A DNA stretch of 15,617 nt, from NCBI GenBank assembly GCA_036443405.1, contig JAZFYD010000224.1:1-15617 (forward strand), in the 5' to 3' direction. The translations under genes and the position numbers were made by a program. The notes under the pieces are model-generated. The model did not search any database. It was not told where the DNA came from and worked only from the letters and a program-made list of their open reading frames with translations. Positions within the stretch are counted from its first letter, which is position 1; each line of letters starts with the position of its first letter. Below are positions 1-4,775 of this stretch, one piece after another. The DNA comes from JAZFYD01 sp036443405 (lineage in GTDB: Bacteria > Planctomycetota > PLA2).

Positions 1-4
1 ACAT

Positions 5-19
5 AGCCGATTTTCGGCT
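5..19. repeat. Short perfect hairpin at the left edge
   Basis: AGCCGA (5-10) is the exact reverse complement of TCGGCT (14-19), with a 3-nt T loop. On the minus strand it lies about 35 nt after the stop of the doubtful small ORF at 53-199, so it could be the stem of its terminator. The window ends before any T-tract could be seen. It could equally be chance or part of a neighbouring feature outside the window. Confidence 0.35.
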
Positions 20-52
20 GCGTTCGAATGGAAGACCTCATAACCATCGCTT

Positions 53-199
53 TCAGGGGTTGGTTCGCGCTGGGACTTGCGCGCGCCATACCCAGTTACG
101 TCGTTTGGCCGGACCTTCGTCGTAAAAAACCCGTAACTGTTTAGCGGGCCGCTGATTAGGTCCAACCAATAAATACGACGCACAACCGAGGTGGTTCAT
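53..199 (-). CDS. Doubtful small ORF, 48 aa, unknown function
   Basis: An ATG at 199 opens a 48-residue frame ending in TGA at 53. An in-frame ATG at 277 would extend it to 74 residues. The peptide contains the segment YDEGPAKRRNWVWRAQVP and looks protein-like, with Trp, Tyr and a basic cluster. I do not recognise a family. No good ribosome binding site precedes either ATG, and codon third positions are far less GC-rich than in the flanking genes. It could be a real small gene with its own terminator at 5-19, a gene remnant, or a chance frame in intergenic DNA. It has no signal peptide or membrane segment. Confidence 0.22.
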   Translation of the reverse strand: MNHLGCASYLLVGPNQRPAKQLRVFYDEGPAKRRNWVWRAQVPARTNP

Positions 200-202
200 T
201 GC

Positions 203-234
203 AGAAAAGATCTCGCCCGAAATGGGGCGGGCGA
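203..234 (-). terminator. Candidate intrinsic terminator of the minus-strand run
   Basis: Read on the minus strand, TCGCCCG and CGGGCGA form a perfect 7-bp GC-rich stem (213-234) with an 8-nt loop. It is followed by GATCTTTTCT, a short T-rich tail. It lies about 110 nt beyond the stop of the last gene of the run (the SDR, stop at 344). The tail is interrupted by C, so termination may be partial. A competing pairing exists: 219-228 can pair with 237-245, with one bulged A, and would break this stem. Confidence 0.45.
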
Positions 235-260
235 CGGCCCCTTTCGGGGACACTCGCTGT

Positions 261-274
261 TTGCTTGCAAGCAA
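261..274. repeat. Perfect 14-bp palindrome
   Basis: TTGCTTGCAAGCAA is its own reverse complement. If one extra T in the left arm is allowed to bulge, pairing extends to TGT/ACA. It sits in non-coding DNA 70 bp beyond the SDR stop codon. It could be a protein-binding dyad or an RNA hairpin. No second copy was noticed in the window. Confidence 0.4.
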
Positions 275-343
275 CATTGCCCGGGCGGCGGGATCCGTTG
301 GATCTTCCGAGTCTAGGCGGACTTATGGCGAGGCAGAGCGCGA

Positions 344-1069
344 CTAGCGCAGCGAGCGCCCGCCATCCACCACCAGGGTCTCGCCGGTGATGAAGTCGTT
401 GTGCAGCAATGCGAGGACAGCGTCACTCGCCGCCTTCGTGCCGCCGAGCCGGCCGACAAGCGTGGCGTCGGCGGCCGCATTTTTTTTCTTCGCGGGGCTG
501 CCGTCGGGCAAAACGATCGGTCCGGGGGCGACCGTGTTCACCCGGACGCTCGGTGCGAGCTCGCGCGCGAGGGCGGCCGTGACGCCCAAGACCCCCGCCT
601 TGGAGGCGAAATAGGGCAGGTATCCGGGGTAGCCGCGCAGCGCCGCCCAGTCGCCGAGATTCACGATGGCGCCCGCCCCGCGGTCCCGCATGCCGAGCCC
701 GGCGTGCAGCGCGAGGAAGAACGTCGCCTTCAGGTTGAGGTCGAGGTGGCGGTCCCACGCCGCGTCGTCGATCTCATCGAGCGCCAAACGCTCGTAGATC
801 GCCGCGTTGTTGACCAGGACGTCGAGGCCGCCGCCGAGCCCGGCCTCCGCGCGCTCGATGAGGTCCCGGCAGGCCGCGGAGCCGCCGGTGAGGTCCGCTT
901 GCAACACTATGGCTCCCGGGCAAGCCTTGGCTGTCTCCCGCGCTTCAGCCTCGGAGGATCGGTAGTGGATCGCGACACGCGCGCCTGCGGCGGCGAGCGC
1001 CTCGCAGATGCCCCGGCCGATGCGTTTGGCTCCGGCCGTGACGAGGGCGCGCTTGCCGGCGAGGTCCAC
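344..1069 (-). CDS. Short-chain dehydrogenase/reductase, pteridine-reductase-like
   Basis: This 241-residue protein is a classical-length SDR, an NAD(P)H-dependent oxidoreductase. The Rossmann cofactor motif is TAGAKRIGRG (11-20), followed by HYRSS (35-39), a pattern typical of NADPH-using pteridine reductases. NNAA is at 87-90 and the catalytic YFASK has Tyr153 and Lys157. The usual catalytic Ser is replaced by Asp140, exactly 13 residues before the Tyr. That is the Asp-Tyr-Lys arrangement known in PTR1 and its relatives (FolM belongs to the same branch). The C-terminal FITGETLVVDGG segment is standard for the family. The start is GTG with an AGGA about 10 nt upstream. It lies 25 nt after the mog stop and is probably the last gene of the run. 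Reduction of a pterin is a reasonable inference; another carbonyl substrate is possible. No signal peptide, so cytoplasmic. Confidence 0.87.
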   Translation of the reverse strand: MDLAGKRALVTAGAKRIGRGICEALAAAGARVAIHYRSSEAEARETAKACPGAIVLQADLTGGSAACRDLIERAEAGLGGGLDVLVNNAAIYERLALDEIDDAAWDRHLDLNLKATFFLALHAGLGMRDRGAGAIVNLGDWAALRGYPGYLPYFASKAGVLGVTAALARELAPSVRVNTVAPGPIVLPDGSPAKKKNAAADATLVGRLGGTKAASDAVLALLHNDFITGETLVVDGGRSLR

Positions 1070-1094
1070 GCCTAGGTTCCTGAGCTCGCGGGTG

Positions 1095-1625
1095 TCATTT
1101 CTTCTTGGGCCGGAACGCGACGAGCTTTCCTTCGTCCGTTTCCAGATACGGCCCCTCCAGTAGGTCGATGCAGTACGGGATCGCGGGGAAGACGGCGTCC
1201 AAGCACTCGCGAATCGCGCGCGGGCGGCCCGGCAGGTTCACGATCAAGCAACGGCCGCGCGTGCCCGCGATCTGCCGGGAGAGGATCGCGGTTGGCACGA
1301 TCTTGAGCGACACGGCGCGCATCTGCTCGCCGAACCCGTCGAGGATCTTGTCGCAAACCGCCTCGGTCGCCTCCGGTGTGACGTCGCGAACCGCCGGTCC
1401 GGTGCCGCCGGTGGTGAGCACCATGCAACAGCCCTCGTCGTCCGCGAGGGCCCGCAGCGTCTCCTCGATCTGCGTGCCCTCGTCAGGGATGACCCGCGCC
1501 ACCGCTTCAAACGGCGAGGTCAGAATCTCGGTGAGGTAGGCCCGGATGGCCGGGCCACTCTCGTCCGGATACTCGCCGCGGCTGGCGCGGTCCGAAACGG
1601 TGACGATGCCGATGCGTGCGTCCAC
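1095..1625 (-). CDS. mog: Molybdopterin adenylyltransferase, MogA type
   Basis: A 176-residue protein of the MoaB/Mog fold. It matches E. coli MogA along its length: ISDRAS-like SDRASRGEY (11-19), the molybdopterin-binding TTGGTGPAVRDVTPEAT (71-87), FGEQMR (98-103), VPTAILSRQ (110-118), NLPGRP (130-135) and PYCIDLLEGPY (150-160). MogA adenylates molybdopterin before molybdenum insertion, in the cytoplasm. The MogA-specific blocks favour this over MoaB. The start is GTG, 4 nt after the TAG of the upstream cyclophilin gene, so translation is probably coupled. No other molybdenum cofactor gene is in the window. The C-terminus ends in three lysines, slightly shorter than the E. coli protein (about 195 residues). 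The downstream neighbour is a pteridine-reductase-like SDR. Confidence 0.93.
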   Translation of the reverse strand: MDARIGIVTVSDRASRGEYPDESGPAIRAYLTEILTSPFEAVARVIPDEGTQIEETLRALADDEGCCMVLTTGGTGPAVRDVTPEATEAVCDKILDGFGEQMRAVSLKIVPTAILSRQIAGTRGRCLIVNLPGRPRAIRECLDAVFPAIPYCIDLLEGPYLETDEGKLVAFRPKKK

Positions 1626-1629
1626 AGAA

Positions 1630-2613
1630 CTAATGAATCTCGATCGTGGCCTTCTTGATGGTGATCGTCTCGATGGGACGACCGCCGCCTTGCCCCGACG
1701 CCTCGAGCGCGCGCAGCGTCTTGAAGCTCTGCGGGTCGCCCACCTTGCCGAAGATCGTGTGTTTGTCGTCGGGCCAGGGCGTGGCCTTGAAGGTGAGGAA
1801 GAACTGACTGCCGTCGGTGTTCGGGCCGGCGTTGGCCATGCTCAGTAGTCCGCCGGTGTCGTGCCGGACGCGCTTGTCGTACTCGCCCGCGTACTTGTAG
1901 CCGGGACTGCCCGTGCCTGTACCCAGCGGACAGCCGCCCTGCGCCATGAACCCCGGGATGATCCGGTGGAACATGATCCGGTCGTAGAATCCCGCGCGCG
2001 TGAGATAGATCGTGCTCGAAACGTGCATCGGCGCGACCTCGGGCATCAGCTTAATGCGGATCGGGCCCTTGGTCGTGTCGAGGATCCAGTAGTAGCGCTT
2101 GTTTTCGTCGAACGGCAGTTGCGGCGGGCGCGGAAGGCTGAGACGCCATTCGTCGCCGCTCTTGTCCACATTGACGGTGATGAACTCGTCGATGTGATCC
2201 AACACGGTGGGTTTAGGCGCCGCCGTCTTCTCAGTGCCGGCGCCGCAAGCCGCGGTTTCGCCGGGACCGCAAGCTGCCGCCTTTGTGGTTTCCGCTCCGC
2301 CTGCGTCGGCCTTGGTGCCGCCCGCTCCGCAAGCGTCGGCCTTGATGCCCGTTCCGCACGCGTCGGCCTTGATGCCGCCCGTTCCGCAAGCGTCGGCGTC
2401 ACCCGCACCGCAGGCCGCGGCCTCGGTCGTCTCCGCCCCGCACGCGCAGGCGTCGGTGGCGCACGCGTCGGCTTTCTTGGCGGGCGTGCGGCCCGGGTCA
2501 GGGGCGCACGCATCGATACCGCACGCGGCGTTTTCTGCCGGGGTTGCCTTCGTGCCCGCGCATCCGACGAGCAGCGTCGCGAGGGAGAGGCTCAGGATCG
2601 CCAGGGTCTTCAT
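1630..2613 (-). CDS. Cyclophilin-type peptidyl-prolyl isomerase lipoprotein with a Cys-rich repeat linker
   Basis: This 327-residue protein has three parts. A lipoprotein signal peptide with lipobox LVGC puts the lipidated Cys at 18. A low-complexity Ala/Asp/Cys/Gly/Thr/Lys linker (about 29-127) contains 11 cysteines in units such as KADACG. From about 139 comes the pre-domain shared with its two neighbours, then a cyclophilin domain (about 173-327). Catalytic residues by comparison with human CypA are Arg217, Phe222, Met223, Gln225, Phe272, Trp280 and His285, all present. It should isomerise X-Pro bonds outside the cytoplasm, anchored by lipid. The start overlaps the previous gene's stop (ATGA), implying coupled translation; mog follows after 4 nt. 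The linker's role is unknown: metal or thiol chemistry is possible but not shown. Cys-bearing linkers of this kind are not usual for cyclophilins. Confidence 0.9.
   Translation of the reverse strand: MKTLAILSLSLATLLVGCAGTKATPAENAACGIDACAPDPGRTPAKKADACATDACACGAETTEAAACGAGDADACGTGGIKADACGTGIKADACGAGGTKADAGGAETTKAAACGPGETAACGAGTEKTAAPKPTVLDHIDEFITVNVDKSGDEWRLSLPRPPQLPFDENKRYYWILDTTKGPIRIKLMPEVAPMHVSSTIYLTRAGFYDRIMFHRIIPGFMAQGGCPLGTGTGSPGYKYAGEYDKRVRHDTGGLLSMANAGPNTDGSQFFLTFKATPWPDDKHTIFGKVGDPQSFKTLRALEASGQGGGRPIETITIKKATIEIH
2233..2529 (-). repeat. Degenerate coding repeat for Ala-Asp-Ala-Cys-Gly units
   Basis: This part of the cyclophilin lipoprotein gene encodes the linker of residues about 29-127. 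The unit (G/T)xxKADACG recurs, clearest at residues 82-87 and 91-96, with related AAACG, ADACG and TDACACG units. One copy has lost its Cys (KADAGG, 101-106). At DNA level the clearest adjacent units are at 2326-2372, where the GTCGGCCTTGATGCC core appears twice on the plus strand. Such repeats can change copy number by slippage, so the linker length may vary between strains. Confidence 0.75.
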
Positions 2614-3182
2614 TCGGCCACCACCGTCGCCGACTCGATGAACATCGGTTTGCTCGTCTGACCGCTCTGGCTACCGCCGGACTCGAGCTTTTGAAGCACA
2701 TCCATGCCCTTGGTGACCTCACCGTAGATCGTGTGTTTGTCGTCCAGATGCGGGGTTTCGACAAACGTCAGGAAGAACTGGCTGCCGTCGGTGCCGGGGC
2801 CCGCGTTGGCCATGCTGAGCAGGCCGGGGCGGTTGTGACGCACCGCGGCGTCGTATTCCCCGTCAAACTTGTAGCCCGGGCCGCCGGTGCCGGTGCCGAG
2901 GGGGCAGCCGCCCTGCGCCATGAATTGCGTGATGACGCGATGAAACTTCAGCCCGTCGTAAAACCCGAGCTTGCTGAGATACACCGTGCTCGAAACGTGC
3001 ATCGGCGCGACCTCGGGCAACAGTTTGATGCGCACGTCGCCGTGGGTCGTCTTCAAATCCCAGAAGTAGGTCTTGCCGGCATCGAAATCGAATTTGGGCG
3101 GCTTGGGCAGGCTCGTGCGCCAACCGTCGCGGCTCTTGTCGATGCTCTGGCTCGCGATGAACTCGTCTGCTTTCTCGAACAT
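2610..3182 (-). CDS. Cyclophilin-type peptidyl-prolyl isomerase without signal peptide
   Basis: This 190-residue protein is the middle member of three tandem cyclophilins. Unlike the other two, it begins directly at the shared pre-domain (FEKADEFIASQSIDKSRDGW, 2-21) with no signal peptide or lipobox, so it is probably cytoplasmic unless exported by another route. The cyclophilin domain spans about 38-190. Catalytic positions Arg82, Phe87, Met88, Gln90, Phe137 and His150 are present. The CypA Trp121 position is His145, and the usual IPGF is ITQF (84-87). The start ATG is well supported: AGGA lies 5 nt upstream, inside the 9-nt gap after the previous stop. Its own stop overlaps the next start (ATGA). 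Alternatively it was a lipoprotein whose leader was lost on duplication. Enzyme family call is firm; location is inferred. Confidence 0.9.
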   Translation of the reverse strand: MFEKADEFIASQSIDKSRDGWRTSLPKPPKFDFDAGKTYFWDLKTTHGDVRIKLLPEVAPMHVSSTVYLSKLGFYDGLKFHRVITQFMAQGGCPLGTGTGGPGYKFDGEYDAAVRHNRPGLLSMANAGPGTDGSQFFLTFVETPHLDDKHTIYGEVTKGMDVLQKLESGGSQSGQTSKPMFIESATVVAE

Positions 3183-3187
3183 GGTTT

Positions 3188-3191
3188 TCCT
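3188..3191 (-). promoter_or_regulatory. Ribosome binding site of the middle cyclophilin
   Basis: AGGA directly after the TAA of the upstream cyclophilin gene, 5 nt before the ATG at 3182. It fixes the start of the leaderless paralogue and argues against an upstream start that would encode a signal peptide. Confidence 0.65.
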
Positions 3192-3908
3192 TTATTCCAC
3201 CGTGATGGTGGCTTTCTTGATCGTGATTCTGGAGCGCGGTTTGCCGCCTTGCCGGCCCTTTACGCCAAGCTTCTCGATCGCGCGCAGTGTTTGCGTGCCC
3301 TCGACGATTTCGCCGAAGAGCGTGTGCTGCATGTTGAGGTGCGGTGTCGGGACGAAGGTCAGGAAGAACTGGCTGCCGTCCGTGCCCGGGCCGGCGTTGG
3401 CCATGCTCAGCAGTCCGCCCCGGTCGTGTTTGACCTTCGGGTCGAACTCGCCACTGTATTTGTATCCGGGGCCGCCGCTCCCTCGTCCGATCGGACAGCC
3501 GCCCTGCGCCATGAACCCGGGGATGACACGGTGGAAGATGATGCCGTCGTAGAACCCGACCTGCGTGAGATAGATCGTGCTCGAAACGTGCATCGGCGCG
3601 ACCTCGGGCCAGAGCTTGATCTTGATGTCGCCGTGGCTCGTCGTCAGGTTCCAGAAGTACTGGTCCTTCGTGTCGAACTTGAACTGGGGCGGTTTCTTGA
3701 GGCGCTGCTTCCAGTTCGACTCCGAGTCATTGATCGTCTGCTGGATGACGAAGTTCTCGCACTGGGCCAGCGCGCCCTTCAGCGAAGGATCCGGCGTGTA
3801 GGTATCGCCGCCGCTCGCGCCGCCGCCAACGGCCTCTTTGTCCTCACCGCAACCTGCGAGCAGCACGAGGCCGAGCAGGACCACGGCCGCTTGAAACGTC
3901 TTTTGCAT
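3192..3908 (-). CDS. Cyclophilin-type peptidyl-prolyl isomerase lipoprotein (first of three)
   Basis: A 238-residue protein with a lipoprotein signal peptide and lipobox LAGC (lipidated Cys20), then a Gly/Ser/Asp-rich spacer to about 40. The pre-domain shared with its paralogues is at about 50-78 (ENFVIQQTI, KKPPQFKFD). The cyclophilin domain is at about 83-238. Arg127, Phe132, Met133, Gln135, Phe182 and His195 match the catalytic set of CypA; the CypA Trp121 position is His190. It should catalyse X-Pro isomerisation at the cell envelope. Two adjacent ATGs occur at 3911 and 3908; GGAG lies 3 nt before the first and 6 nt before the second, so 3908 is preferred. A stem-loop at 3928-3967 precedes it, separating the triplet from the fatty-acyl-CoA genes by 78 nt. 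It may therefore be the first gene of its own unit. Confidence 0.92.
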   Translation of the reverse strand: MQKTFQAAVVLLGLVLLAGCGEDKEAVGGGASGGDTYTPDPSLKGALAQCENFVIQQTINDSESNWKQRLKKPPQFKFDTKDQYFWNLTTSHGDIKIKLWPEVAPMHVSSTIYLTQVGFYDGIIFHRVIPGFMAQGGCPIGRGSGGPGYKYSGEFDPKVKHDRGGLLSMANAGPGTDGSQFFLTFVPTPHLNMQHTLFGEIVEGTQTLRAIEKLGVKGRQGGKPRSRITIKKATITVE

Positions 3909-3927
3909 CATCGACTCCGAATATCTG

Positions 3928-3967
3928 GAAAGCCGGGGCGCGAGAACACGCGCCGCGAGGGGCTTTC
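3928..3967 (-). promoter_or_regulatory. Two-tier stem-loop in the leader of the cyclophilin triplet
   Basis: GAAAGCC (3928-3934) pairs perfectly with GGCTTTC (3961-3967). Inside it, GGCGCG (3937-3942) pairs with CGCGCC (3949-3954) around a 6-nt loop, with an asymmetric internal loop of 2 and 6 nt. Thirteen base pairs in all. It ends about 20 nt before the cyclophilin start and begins 22 nt after the hydratase stop. No T-tract follows on the minus strand (CAGATATT), so it is not a classical terminator. A role in processing, stability or attenuation is inference. Confidence 0.4.
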
Positions 3968-3989
3968 GTAACGCCGGATGTGCGCCCGG

Positions 3990-4775
3990 TCAAGCGGGCG
4001 GGGCCCATCGCGGGGGCCGCTTGGCCAAAAAGGCGTCGACACCCTCTTGGCAGTCGCTCGTCCGGCGCGCTTCGGCGTTGGCCCGCGCCGCGGCCGTGAG
4101 GCCGTCCCGCAGGCTTTGGGGCCCGAGTTCGAGGATCAGGCGTTTGGTGTGCGCGATCGCTTCCGGGCTGCACCTTTGGAACTCGGCGCCCAGAGCCGCG
4201 ATGCGCGCGGCCAGCCCGCCGGCGTCGCACACCTCGTTGATCAGTCCCAGAGCAAGCGCCTCCCCGGCGGGCAACCGGCGGCCGGTCAGGGCGAGATCAC
4301 GGACCGTTTTCTCGCCGACGGTGCGCAGGAGGAAGTTCAAGACGATCGCCGGCACGAAACCGATGCGCACCTCGGTGAAGCCGAAGAGCGCGCCCTCGAC
4401 TGCGACCGTGAGGTCACACGCCGCCGTCAGGCCCGAACCGCCGGCGATGGCGTGGCCGTTGACGGCCGCGATCACCGGGAGGGGGTGGGCCTGGATGTCG
4501 TAGAGAAGATCCGCGAGCGCCCGCGAGTCCGCGGTGTTTTCCTCGAGCGACGCGGCGCGCATCGCCTTCAGTGCCTTCAGGTCCGCGCCGGAGGAAAACA
4601 CCTTGCCGGCGCCGGTCAACGCGATGCAGCGCGCGCTGGATTCCTGCGCATCGGCGAACGCGTCGCGGCACGCCTGCACCAAATCTCCGGACAAGGCGTT
4701 GCGCTGATCCGGCCGGTTGAGGGTCAGCCAGCGGACCGGGCCCTCGTCGCGCACCAGGACCAGCGGCTCGCTCAC
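3990..4775 (-). CDS. Enoyl-CoA hydratase/isomerase family protein, methylglutaconyl-CoA-hydratase-like
   Basis: A 261-residue crotonase-fold protein of typical length. LNRPDQRNALS (19-29) and FSSGADL (60-66) form the first oxyanion-hole region, and AGGSGLTAACDL (111-122) the second. Of the two crotonase catalytic glutamates, the one equivalent to Glu164 is present (Glu135 in TEVRIG); the Glu144 position is Gly115. The TEVRIG..PA pattern without the first Glu resembles LiuC/AtuE-type hydratases. With an MCC-type carboxylase subunit immediately upstream, hydration of 3-methylglutaconyl-CoA in leucine breakdown is a reasonable inference. A different acyl-CoA substrate or an isomerase reaction cannot be excluded. 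It starts with GTG in a GTGA overlap with the carboxylase stop, a sign of coupled translation. Cytoplasmic. Confidence 0.88.
   Translation of the reverse strand: MSEPLVLVRDEGPVRWLTLNRPDQRNALSGDLVQACRDAFADAQESSARCIALTGAGKVFSSGADLKALKAMRAASLEENTADSRALADLLYDIQAHPLPVIAAVNGHAIAGGSGLTAACDLTVAVEGALFGFTEVRIGFVPAIVLNFLLRTVGEKTVRDLALTGRRLPAGEALALGLINEVCDAGGLAARIAALGAEFQRCSPEAIAHTKRLILELGPQSLRDGLTAAARANAEARRTSDCQEGVDAFLAKRPPRWAPPA

Larger units (their letters stand above)
1..343. other. Non-coding, AT-richer stretch downstream of the SDR gene
   Basis: No recognisable protein or RNA gene was found here. The composition is visibly less GC-rich than the neighbouring genes, especially at 100-210. It holds several inverted repeats: 5-19 (6-bp arms, 3-nt loop), 213-234 (7-bp arms), 238-249 (CCCC/GGGG, which on the minus strand closes a GAAA tetraloop), a perfect 14-bp palindrome at 261-274, and 292-304 (GATCC-GTT-GGATC). 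One possible minus-strand small ORF (53-199) is listed separately. The stretch most likely carries the 3' untranslated region and terminator of the minus-strand gene run. Confidence 0.5.

Noticed and set aside
1..200. Structured RNA gene (tRNA, tmRNA, SRP RNA or RNase P RNA)
   Set aside because: None of the conserved sequence cores of these RNAs was recognised on either strand.
2233..2529. CRISPR-like or intergenic tandem repeat
   Set aside because: The units are degenerate, short and in frame within a coding sequence, so they are a protein-level repeat.
2544..3971. Long plus-strand open frame (475 codons) opposite the cyclophilin genes
   Set aside because: It is antisense to three strongly supported cyclophilin genes. 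High third-position GC leaves the opposite frame free of stops, and the peptide is Arg/Ala/Val-rich with no motif.
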